The notes under the pieces are model-generated. The model was not told the origin of the DNA. It was given only the letters and a program-made list of their open reading frames with translations, and searched no databases. A program made the position numbers and the translations under genes. This document shows, piece by piece, positions 1-5,315 of a DNA stretch of 5,315 bases (the stretch's first letter is position 1; every line of letters starts with the position of its first letter). This DNA is from an uncultured Blautia sp. (lineage in GTDB: Bacteria > Bacillota > Clostridia > Lachnospirales > Lachnospiraceae): contig CAAFRY010000099.1 in NCBI GenBank assembly GCA_900765525.1, positions 1 to 5,315 of the forward strand, read 5' to 3'.

Positions 1-10
1 AAAATTGTAC

Positions 11-16
11 TATAAT
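11..16 (+). promoter_or_regulatory. -10 promoter box of the AraC-family gene
   Basis: TATAAT at 11-16 is a perfect match to the sigma-A -10 hexamer. A start of transcription around 22-24 would give a leader of about 25 nt before the ATG at 48. The -35 box would fall just outside the left edge, so the promoter cannot be fully judged. No TG extension sits immediately upstream of the hexamer. The position suggests the regulator is transcribed on its own rather than from an upstream operon. Confidence 0.6.
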
Positions 17-35
17 AAATAAAAATATTACCAAT

Positions 36-40
36 GGAGA
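36..40 (+). promoter_or_regulatory. Shine-Dalgarno site deciding the AraC-family start
   Basis: GGAGA at 36-40 lies 7 nt before the ATG at 48 but only 1 nt before the in-frame TTG at 42. Normal spacing therefore points to the ATG as the true start. Confidence 0.7.
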
Positions 41-47
41 CTTGCGT

Positions 48-1268
48 ATGTCTAATATTTTACTCAATTTTACAAAGAGCCTTCTGGATGATATAAGGAT
101 ACATACCTATGACCTGGCGCTTCCTTTTCACTGGGAAGACAATTATGACCCGGGACTGCGAAAAACTTTAATCGGTTCCTCCTATGAGGCGTTTAAGGAT
201 ACTTTTTTAGATTTGGATACCTTTTTTCAGGGCCCTCCTACCATTGCCCTCGGACAGGATTCCTTTGACTGCTATTATCTGCTGATTCCGGCTGAAAGCT
301 CCCGCCTTATACTGGCAGGACCTTTTCTTACGGAGACTCTGACTTTAGGGCATGTAGCACAGGTATGCCAGCGGCTCAATATTCCGGACAAATATCATAC
401 CTATATGAAGCAATACTATGCCACACTTCCTGTTCTGGAGATTCGGGGCAGCTTCCACCATTATCTTGTCTGCCTTGGCAGAGAATTATTCAAAGATGAA
501 AACTTTGAGCCTACTTATCTCCGGGGAAAGCACACTCTTGAATTTAAATTTGAGGCAGCTCTGGCACCGGAACCAAATATAAACGTCATGAAGACCCTGG
601 AAAACCGGTATGATAACGAAGAGAAGCTGATGGAAAGCATTGCGCTGGGAGATTTTGAGGCAGCGGAAAAATGCCTTTATGACCGTTCCTTTGCCAATAT
701 GGAGCAGCGTGTGCCGGACACTATACGGGACCAGAAAAATTATCTGATTATCACCAATACACTGTTCCGCAAGGCGGCTCAAAGAGGAAAGGTCCATCCT
801 ATTTATCTGGACGAGCTGTCGGGAAAAATGGCGGCTAAAATCGAAGCACTGGTATCCTTATCACAGGTAGAACCTTTGCGCCGGGAAATGGTGCGCAAAT
901 ACTGCTTCCTGGTAAAAACTCATTCCACAAAAGGCTTTTCACCTATCATTCAGAAAATTTTGAACTATATTGCCATGAATCTGGCCTCTGATTTGACCTT
1001 GAAGCATTTATCTTCTATTTTTTCTTTAAACAGCAGCTATCTATCCGCTATGTTTAAAAAAGAAACCGGTACTACCCTGACTTCCTATGTGAATAACAAG
1101 CGTATTGACCGGGCCGTATACCTGCTGAACACCCAAGTGGAATCCATTCAGGATATAGCCATTCTCTGCGGTATTCCGGATTTAACCTATTTTACCAAGC
1201 TGTTCAAGAAAGTAAAGGGTATGACACCTACCAAATACAGAGAGCTGATTACACGAAAAGCACAATAA
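48..1268 (+). CDS. AraC-family transcriptional regulator (YesN-like, no receiver domain)
   Basis: Predicted 406-residue cytoplasmic DNA-binding regulator. The C-terminal ~105 residues form a typical AraC/XylS double helix-turn-helix. The first HTH spans about residues 316-340 (LTLKHLSSIFSLNSSYLSAMFK) and the second about 366-400, ending in the family signature GMTPTKYREL. The ~290-residue N-terminal part has no recognisable cupin, response-regulator receiver or membrane segment. Residues ~200-270 (GDFEAAEKCL, then RDQKNYLIITNTLFRKAAQRG) resemble the linker region of many Firmicute AraC regulators, which usually carries an N-x-L/K-N...TL-x-R-AA pattern. This suggests the front part is a divergent ligand- or signal-sensing module of that group. 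The ATG at 48 is preferred over TTG 42 on Shine-Dalgarno spacing. The gene has its own -10 box and a terminator 38 bp past the stop, so it is probably monocistronic. Its targets and inducer cannot be read from the sequence; the convergent neighbours are not obvious targets. Confidence 0.92.
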   Translation: MSNILLNFTKSLLDDIRIHTYDLALPFHWEDNYDPGLRKTLIGSSYEAFKDTFLDLDTFFQGPPTIALGQDSFDCYYLLIPAESSRLILAGPFLTETLTLGHVAQVCQRLNIPDKYHTYMKQYYATLPVLEIRGSFHHYLVCLGRELFKDENFEPTYLRGKHTLEFKFEAALAPEPNINVMKTLENRYDNEEKLMESIALGDFEAAEKCLYDRSFANMEQRVPDTIRDQKNYLIITNTLFRKAAQRGKVHPIYLDELSGKMAAKIEALVSLSQVEPLRREMVRKYCFLVKTHSTKGFSPIIQKILNYIAMNLASDLTLKHLSSIFSLNSSYLSAMFKKETGTTLTSYVNNKRIDRAVYLLNTQVESIQDIAILCGIPDLTYFTKLFKKVKGMTPTKYRELITRKAQ

Positions 1269-1280
1269 ACACAGGAAGCC

Positions 1281-1297
1281 TGCAGGACATTCCTGCA
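1281..1297. repeat. Perfect 7-bp hairpin ahead of the terminator
   Basis: TGCAGGA at 1281-1287 and TCCTGCA at 1291-1297 form a perfect inverted repeat around the 3-nt centre CAT. It lies 12 bp past the regulator's stop codon and just before the main terminator stem. No T-run follows it, so it is more likely a 3' end stabilising stem than a terminator. Confidence 0.6.
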
Positions 1298-1305
1298 TTA
1301 TGAAA

Positions 1306-1357
1306 TAAGAAACCCCGGTCTTTAGAGCTTTCATACTCTAAAGGCCGGGATTTCTTA
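1306..1357. terminator. Bidirectional intrinsic terminator between convergent genes
   Basis: Arms at 1306-1327 and 1336-1357 pair over 22 positions with one C-A mismatch and one G-U pair around an 8-nt loop. The GC-rich middle (CCCGG with CCGGG) is flanked by an A-rich left base and a T-rich right base (TTTCTTA). Either strand therefore gives a stem running into a U-rich tail. It can end the rightward AraC-family transcript and the leftward DUF1540 transcript, whose stop codon is 24 bp to the right. Confidence 0.88.
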
Positions 1358-1381
1358 TCATGCTGCCCCAAGGGCTGTCTG

Positions 1382-1699
1382 TTATTTTTTGCAGAAGCTT
1401 CCGCACTCTGTCTCTTCACATCTGCAGGCACCATTTCCTGCAATGGTTATTTTTGCTGCTTCACATTTTTCATTGTCGTTGTAGGTACAGGAACAGGCCT
1501 TGCAGTCTATCTGGATAGTCTGATACGGTGCGCCTGTGTCTATACTGTTGGTCGTTTCTTCTCTTCTCTCCACAAAACTTCTGCAGCAGGTTTCATCCGG
1601 AGTCTGGGCGGTAGGTCCGTCTACCTGTATATCTCCTTTTGAACAATATTCATTTTTATTGTACACGCAGCTTACGGCAGTACAGCTTAATAATGGCAT
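1382..1699 (-). CDS. Cysteine-rich protein with two tandem DUF1540 domains
   Basis: Encodes 105 residues with 13 cysteines and no signal peptide or membrane segment. Two DUF1540-type repeats are visible, about residues 5-43 and 65-103. Each has the pattern C-x4-C-x-Y-N-x-N-E-x-C followed by a cysteine and S-F about 20 residues later. The core cysteines C6, C11, C19 and C39 recur at C66, C71, C79 and C99, exactly 60 residues on, so the gene looks like an internal duplication without indels. Extra cysteines are C38, C69, C92, C94 and C103. Four conserved cysteines per repeat suggest metal binding, probably zinc, but DUF1540 function is not established. The ATG at 1699 is chosen because AGGAGGT (1712-1706) is correctly placed before it; the TTG at 1717 lies upstream of that site. 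It is the last gene of the leftward block, 72 bp after the MATE gene, with its own possible promoter. Confidence 0.9.
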   Translation of the reverse strand: MPLLSCTAVSCVYNKNEYCSKGDIQVDGPTAQTPDETCCRSFVERREETTNSIDTGAPYQTIQIDCKACSCTYNDNEKCEAAKITIAGNGACRCEETECGSFCKK

Positions 1700-1705
1700 A
1701 AGATT

Positions 1706-1712
1706 ACCTCCT
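1706..1712 (-). promoter_or_regulatory. Strong Shine-Dalgarno site of the DUF1540 gene
   Basis: AGGAGGT on the minus strand is an almost full anti-16S match. The GGAGG core ends 7 nt before ATG 1699. It rules out the further-upstream TTG start and implies efficient translation. Confidence 0.85.
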
Positions 1713-1733
1713 AACAATGTATTTTGCCAGAGA

Positions 1734-1763
1734 TAATATGTGCCTTTTTTTATGCTTTTATAC
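1734..1763 (-). promoter_or_regulatory. Possible sigma-G (forespore) promoter of the DUF1540 gene
   Basis: On the minus strand GTATA (1763-1759) is followed by an 18-bp spacer and CATATTA (1740-1734). This fits the Bacillus subtilis sigma-G consensus GHATR, 17-18 bp, CATNHTA at every specified position. It lies wholly in the gap between the MATE stop and the DUF1540 start and predicts a leader of about 28 nt. A sigma-A reading is poorer: TATTAT at 1738-1733 has no good -35, and TATAAT at 1776-1771 overlaps the MATE stop codon and also lacks a -35. The tract is very A/T-rich, so a chance match is possible. Confidence 0.4.
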
Positions 1764-1793
1764 TTATGCCATTATACTTTTTCTTTTATACTT
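1758..1793 (-). repeat. Three AAGTATAA units at exact 14-bp spacing
   Basis: TTATACTT on the plus strand (AAGTATAA on the minus) occurs perfectly at 1758-1765, 1772-1779 and 1786-1793, each start 14 bp apart. A one-mismatch copy (TTATGCTT) follows at 1750-1757. The array spans the last codons and stop of the MATE gene and the -35 side of the putative DUF1540 promoter. It may be a regulator site, stacked -10-like elements, or a by-product of lysine-rich coding. Confidence 0.5.
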
Positions 1794-3115
1794 TTGTTTT
1801 CTTTTATTTTTTTCAAAAGCAAGGGAAGTTCAAAGACCAGCATGGCAATCCATCCTGCAAAATAGGCAAAGGGCAACGCCCGGATACCCAGATTGCAGAC
1901 ATAAACCAGGGGAATTGCGGACAAAACCCTGGCTCCCATATTCATCATGCTGCTCCAAAGTGTTACCTTTAAATCACCGATACCCCGAAAATATCCCTGG
2001 ATACCGTTGGTCACTGCCGGAAGAATGTAGATAAGGGCAATAAGATGAAGATAGCTTCTTCCCAGGTCAATTACCTGGCTGTCATTGACAAACAATCTCA
2101 TAAGGAAATCTGAGCCCAGGATACAAACTACCCCGATACCGATTCCGTAAACAACCTCCATCACCATACCGGACTGAAAGCCCTTCCAAACCCTTTCCTT
2201 TTTTCTTGCTCCATAGTTCTGGGCCATAAAGGAAGTCATAGCTGCTGCAATGCTCTGTTGAGGAATAGTGGCAAAGTCATCAATACGGTTTACTGCGGCA
2301 AATGCCGCCACCGTGGACACCCCCATGGTATTGACGATTACCTGAATTCCGATTTTCCCCAGCTGTACAGAGGCCTGCTGCATGGCGCTGGCCCATCCGT
2401 AGCGGATGGTATCCCAAAGCCTGGATTTTTCAAAAACCAGCCAATCTTTTCCCAGACACAGCAGTTTCACCTTTTTCTTAATATACAGGCCGCACATGAG
2501 ACTGCAAAGAGCCTGGCTCAAAACCGTGGCCAAAGCACAGCCTTCACATCCCATACGGCACACCTTTACAAAAAATAAATCCCCGAAAATATTAAAGACC
2601 GAAGCCGCCATGAGAAAATATACCGGGGTTTTGCTGTCCCCCAGGGCTCTCAGGGTATTGGAATAGAAATTATAGAAAAAGGTAAAAATCAGTCCTGCAA
2701 ATACTATCCTGAGATATTGAGAGGCAACAGGAATCAATTCTTCCTCTACCTGTATCAGCCGGAGAAGCCGGGGAGCAAATATGACGCAGATAAGGGAAAC
2801 CCCCAGAGAAAATACAATACCTGAAATCATGGTGGTGCTTATCTGCTTTCTGAGCCTCTCCAGCTTCCCTGCACCGTACTGCATTCCCATTAGTATAGAA
2901 GCGCCCATGCACATGCCGTTGATAAATAAAATGGCGAAAGTCATAAGGGGATTACTGCTCCCCACTGCCGCCAGGGCCTGGGTTCCTACAAATTTTCCTA
3001 CAATCATACTGTCTGCTGCATTGTAGCAAAGCTGGAACAGGTTTCCCAGGACCAGAGGCACTGCAAATTTTACAATCTGGGGAGAAATCCTCCCCTTAGT
3101 CATATCCTGAATCAT
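1772..3115 (-). CDS. MATE-family efflux transporter
   Basis: A 447-residue integral membrane protein of the usual MATE length (about 440-460), expected to have 12 helices. The family exports cationic drugs, dyes or metabolites in exchange for Na+ or H+; the substrate cannot be told here. The two pseudo-symmetric halves are visible at about residues 14-220 and 235-435. The first half has the opening signature Q28-LCYNAADSMIVGKFVG (to G44) and L155-RALGDSKTP164. The second half repeats it as F376-RGIGDLK383, so the conserved R-x-x-G-D loop occurs in both halves. The C-terminus is a lysine-rich cytoplasmic tail (from ~435), as is common. ATG 3115 is preceded by GGGAG/GAGG 6-9 nt upstream; the ATG four codons later has no suitable site. 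The gene starts 63 bp after thrS with no clear promoter or terminator between, so thrS read-through or a promoter inside thrS is likely. Confidence 0.95.
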   Translation of the reverse strand: MIQDMTKGRISPQIVKFAVPLVLGNLFQLCYNAADSMIVGKFVGTQALAAVGSSNPLMTFAILFINGMCMGASILMGMQYGAGKLERLRKQISTTMISGIVFSLGVSLICVIFAPRLLRLIQVEEELIPVASQYLRIVFAGLIFTFFYNFYSNTLRALGDSKTPVYFLMAASVFNIFGDLFFVKVCRMGCEGCALATVLSQALCSLMCGLYIKKKVKLLCLGKDWLVFEKSRLWDTIRYGWASAMQQASVQLGKIGIQVIVNTMGVSTVAAFAAVNRIDDFATIPQQSIAAAMTSFMAQNYGARKKERVWKGFQSGMVMEVVYGIGIGVVCILGSDFLMRLFVNDSQVIDLGRSYLHLIALIYILPAVTNGIQGYFRGIGDLKVTLWSSMMNMGARVLSAIPLVYVCNLGIRALPFAYFAGWIAMLVFELPLLLKKIKENKSIKEKV

Positions 3116-3132
3116 AATCCGCCTCTCCCACA

Positions 3133-3168
3133 GAGCCTGGGGCCTCTTAGGCCAGATGCCACAGGCCC
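3133..3168. repeat. Branched hairpin between thrS and the MATE gene
   Basis: GAGCCTG (3133-3139) pairs with CAGGCCC (3162-3168) over 7 positions with one G-U pair. It encloses an inner perfect hairpin, GGCCT and AGGCC around 3 nt, at 3141-3153. In the direction of thrS and MATE transcription no U-run follows it, so it does not look like a thrS terminator. In the plus direction five T's follow immediately, so it could stop antisense transcription into thrS. It lies just upstream of the MATE ribosome binding site. Confidence 0.5.
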
Positions 3169-3178
3169 TTTTTCAGGA

Positions 3179-5098
3179 TTACTCCTCAACCTTCCGGATT
3201 TCTCTTGTACTAATTTCTTCCTGCATAGCACAGATAAAATCTGCCAGAGGCTTCTGTCCTTCATCGCCTTTGAAGCGGCTTCTCACAGACACAAGCCCCT
3301 CCTCTTCCTCCTTAGCTCCCACTACCAGCATATAAGGAATCTTCTTCATCTGGGCTTCTCTTATCTTGTAACCAATCTTTTCTGCTCTGGTGTCAATCTC
3401 AGCCCGGATACCAGCCTCTTTCAGACTGTCCAGAACTTTCTGTCCGTACTCCATATATTTGTCGGAAATCGGAAGCACCTTCACCTGAACCGGAGCCAGC
3501 CAGGTTGGGAAAGCTCCTGCAAAATGTTCAATGAGAATACCGATAAATCTTTCAATAGAGCCAAACACAACTCTGTGAATCATAATCGGTCTGTGCTTCT
3601 CTCCGTCAGCTCCCGTGTATTCCAGCTCAAAGCGAAGAGGAAGCTGGAAGTCTAACTGGATGGTTCCGCACTGCCATGTTCTTCCGATAGAGTCCTCCAG
3701 ATGGAAGTCAATCTTTGGTCCATAGAAGGCTCCGTCTCCTTCATTTACCACATAGGGAAGACCTAAATCATCCAGGGCAGCTCTTAAAGCGTCGGTTGCC
3801 ATATTCCAATCTTCGTCGCTTCCCATGCTGTCTTCCGGTCTTGTGGAAAGCTCCACATGATATTTAAAGCCAAACATCTTATAAACGCTGTCAATCAGGT
3901 TTGCCACACCCTTGATTTCATCTTTTATCTGTTCCGGAGTCATGAAAATATGGGCGTCATCCTGAGTAAAGCAGCGGACACGCATCAGGCCGTGCATCTG
4001 GCCGGATTTCTCATGACGGTGTACAATTCCCAGTTCCCCCATGCGGATAGGAAGGTCACGGTAAGAACGAGGCTCTGACTGATATACCAGAATTCCTCCC
4101 GGACAGTTCATCGGCTTAATGGCAAAATCTTCCTCATCAATAACGGTTGTGTACATATTTTCTTTATAATGGTCCCAATGTCCTGAGGTCTCCCACAGAT
4201 GGCGGCTCATCATAATAGGTGTGGAAATTTCCACATAGCCTGCTTTCCGGTGAATCTCTCTCCAATAATCTAAAAGCTGGTTTTTCAGCACCATGCCGTT
4301 TGGCAGGAAGAAGGGGAATCCCGGACCCTCTTCACGCATCATAAACAGGCCCAGTTCTTTTCCTAATTTCCGGTGGTCTCTCTTCTTAGCTTCCTCCAGC
4401 ATATTCAGGTATTCTTCCAGCTCTGCTTTCTTGGGGAATGCTGTTCCGTAAATTCTCTGGAGCATCTTGTTCTTCTCACTGCCTCTCCAGTAAGCTCCGG
4501 CCAGGCTTGTCAGCTTAAAGGCTTTTACATACTTCGTACTCATGAGATGAGGACCTGCACATAAATCTGTGAATTCTCCCTGGGCATAGAAGCTGATGGT
4601 TTCATCCTCCGGAAGGTCCTCAATCAGTTCTACTTTATAGGGTTCCTCTTTTTCCCGGAAATAAGCCAGCGCTTCTTCCCTTGGCTTTGTAAAGCAGGTA
4701 ATAGGTAGATTCTCTTTTACAATCTTTTTCATTTCTTTTTCGATTTTCTCTAAATCCTCTGCCGTAAAGGGAGTATCTCTGTCAACGTCATAGTAAAAAC
4801 CGTCAGCCACAGAAGGACCGATGGCAAGTTTTGTCTCCGGATACAGCCTCTTAATAGCCTGGGCCATAATATGGGAAGCTGTGTGACGGAAGGCTCCCTT
4901 TCCCTTCTCATCCTGGAAAGTCAGAATATTAAGCTGGCAGTCTTTGTCCACTATGGTTCTTAAATCCACAACTTCTCCGTCAATTTCACCTGCTGTGGCC
5001 ACTCTGGCCAATCCTTCGCTGATGTCTGCGGCAATTTCAATCACTGATTTTGCCTGGTCATATTCTTTACAGGAACCATCCTTTAACATGATTTTCAT
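3179..5098 (-). CDS. thrS: Threonyl-tRNA synthetase
   Basis: Cytoplasmic class II synthetase that activates threonine with ATP and charges tRNA-Thr; 639 residues, full length for the family. Domains in order: TGS (about 1-62); N2 editing domain (about 65-225) with H72-x3-H76 and C180-x3-H184, the zinc-like tetrad that clears Ser-tRNA-Thr; catalytic core (about 240-530); C-terminal anticodon-binding domain (about 535-635). In the core, C332 (MNCPGG), H383 (DDAHIF) and H508 (IMIHR) match the active-site zinc ligands. R361 lies in motif 2 (VHRHE) and R517 in motif 3 (GSIERFIG). All key residues are kept, so it should aminoacylate and edit. ATG 5098 is preferred because AAGGAG ends 8 nt before it; an in-frame GTG at 5122 lies upstream of that site. 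It leads the leftward block. Many Firmicute thrS genes have a T-box leader, but none is recognisable in the 217 bp available. Confidence 0.99.
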   Translation of the reverse strand: MKIMLKDGSCKEYDQAKSVIEIAADISEGLARVATAGEIDGEVVDLRTIVDKDCQLNILTFQDEKGKGAFRHTASHIMAQAIKRLYPETKLAIGPSVADGFYYDVDRDTPFTAEDLEKIEKEMKKIVKENLPITCFTKPREEALAYFREKEEPYKVELIEDLPEDETISFYAQGEFTDLCAGPHLMSTKYVKAFKLTSLAGAYWRGSEKNKMLQRIYGTAFPKKAELEEYLNMLEEAKKRDHRKLGKELGLFMMREEGPGFPFFLPNGMVLKNQLLDYWREIHRKAGYVEISTPIMMSRHLWETSGHWDHYKENMYTTVIDEEDFAIKPMNCPGGILVYQSEPRSYRDLPIRMGELGIVHRHEKSGQMHGLMRVRCFTQDDAHIFMTPEQIKDEIKGVANLIDSVYKMFGFKYHVELSTRPEDSMGSDEDWNMATDALRAALDDLGLPYVVNEGDGAFYGPKIDFHLEDSIGRTWQCGTIQLDFQLPLRFELEYTGADGEKHRPIMIHRVVFGSIERFIGILIEHFAGAFPTWLAPVQVKVLPISDKYMEYGQKVLDSLKEAGIRAEIDTRAEKIGYKIREAQMKKIPYMLVVGAKEEEEGLVSVRSRFKGDEGQKPLADFICAMQEEISTREIRKVEE

Positions 5099-5106
5099 AC
5101 TCTTAT

Positions 5107-5112
5107 CTCCTT
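5107..5112 (-). promoter_or_regulatory. Shine-Dalgarno site deciding the thrS start
   Basis: AAGGAG on the minus strand ends 8 nt before ATG 5098. Because the in-frame GTG at 5122 is upstream of this site, the 8 extra residues it would add are unlikely to be translated. Confidence 0.8.
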
Positions 5113-5133
5113 TTTTCTGCACATTTTTCCTTA

Positions 5134-5180
5134 TCCGGCCAACACAACAGGGCGTCTTTATACTGCCCGGAGGGCTTTTT
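5134..5180. repeat. Competing short hairpins in the thrS leader
   Basis: The segment GCCC at 5165-5168 can pair with GGGC at 5172-5175 (3-nt loop) or with GGGC at 5150-5153 (11-nt loop), but not both. TCCGG at 5134-5138 is also complementary to CCGGA at 5167-5171. Read on the plus strand, the 5165-5175 hairpin runs into TTTTT, a weak 4-bp terminator shape. In the thrS direction no U-run follows. Stems are short, so this is suggestive only. Confidence 0.3.
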
Positions 5181-5181
5181 A

Positions 5182-5315
5182 TTCTATAGGAAACTCAGAG
5201 GAATTTCCTGAAGAACAAAAGTGTGCCTCGCACACCCTCGCAATTCCATTTTCTTCCAAGAAGCACACTTTTGCTGCGCCGAGCGTGGTCAGCTTTAGCT
5301 GACATCTGCCTTTCA
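5182..5315. repeat. Palindrome-rich block upstream of thrS, candidate dispersed repeat
   Basis: No convincing gene is seen here. The block holds a stack of inverted repeats. GTCAGCT/AGCTGAC (5288-5294 and 5297-5303) is a perfect 7-bp stem. CAAAAGTGTGC (5216-5226) and GCACACTTTTG (5263-5273) form an 11-bp perfect pair 36 bp apart. Between them lie GTGTGC-CTC-GCACAC (5221-5235), TTCTT-CC-AAGAA (5251-5262) and a direct repeat CCTCGCA (5226-5232 and 5236-5242). AGGAAA/TTTCCT (5188-5193 and 5204-5209) competes with the palindrome AGGAATTTCCT (5199-5209). This density is typical of intergenic repeat elements or of a structured RNA. The right end lies beyond the window, so the true boundary and any promoter there are unseen. 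Confidence 0.45.

Noticed and set aside
42..47. TTG start at 42 for the AraC-family gene
   Set aside because: It leaves only 1 nt after the GGAGA site; ATG 48 has normal 7-nt spacing.
486..797. Minus-strand open frame of about 100 codons inside the AraC-family gene
   Set aside because: It is antisense to a well-formed gene and has no family resemblance or ribosome binding site context.
1363..1377. Small GCCC-CAA-GGGC stem just past the DUF1540 stop codon
   Set aside because: Only 4 bp with no U-run; the adjacent 22-bp terminator explains transcript ending better.
1771..1776. TATAAT on the minus strand as the main DUF1540 promoter
   Set aside because: A perfect -10 box, but it overlaps the MATE stop codon and has no acceptable -35 (AAACAA at 17-bp spacing). 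The A/T-rich tract makes chance matches likely.
1717..2034. Plus-strand open frames over 1717-2034 with hydrophobic starts
   Set aside because: They lie mostly opposite the MATE coding sequence. The hydrophobic stretch is the complement of a lysine-rich, A-rich tail, and there is no supporting ribosome binding site or family similarity.
3857..4564. Plus-strand open frames opposite thrS
   Set aside because: They are antisense to highly conserved synthetase codons and show no recognisable domain.
5157..5188. TATAAA (5162-5157) and TATAGA (5188-5183) as thrS promoters on the minus strand
   Set aside because: Hexamers at -35 distance (AGAATA, TTCAGG) match TTGACA poorly. I cannot place a thrS promoter with confidence.

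Overview
The window looks like chromosomal DNA from a low-to-moderate GC Firmicute, most likely a Lachnospiraceae-type gut Clostridium (Blautia/Dorea-like). The basis is protein style, strong AGGAGG-type ribosome binding sites, a DUF1540 protein and an AraC/YesN-like regulator. This is an inference from style, not a database match.

Layout: a single rightward gene (48-1268) encodes an AraC-family regulator, with a consensus -10 box at the very start of the window. It converges on a leftward block of three genes. Reading in their own direction these are thrS (threonyl-tRNA synthetase, 5098 down to 3179), a MATE-family multidrug/cation antiporter (3115 down to 1772) and a small cysteine-rich protein with two DUF1540 repeats (1699 down to 1382). 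A 22-bp bidirectional terminator hairpin (1306-1357) separates the convergent transcripts. Better-supported starts than the longest open frames are chosen for three genes: ATG 48 rather than TTG 42, ATG 1699 rather than TTG 1717, and ATG 5098 rather than GTG 5122. Each is placed by a Shine-Dalgarno sequence 7-8 nt upstream.

How the genes relate: thrS is housekeeping. The MATE gene follows it by 63 bp with no convincing terminator between, so read-through is plausible, but no functional link is evident. The DUF1540 gene is probably transcribed separately. Its 72-bp upstream gap holds a sequence that fits the forespore sigma-G consensus (GTATA, 18 bp, CATATTA), lying within an A/T-rich tract with three AAGTATAA units phased exactly 14 bp apart.

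The least ordinary part is the gene-free 217 bp upstream of thrS (5099-5315). It holds nested and competing palindromes, including an 11-bp perfect inverted repeat, and has no recognisable T-box signature. It may be a dispersed intergenic repeat, a structured leader, or both. I see no clear undescribed multi-gene system; most of the window is ordinary.
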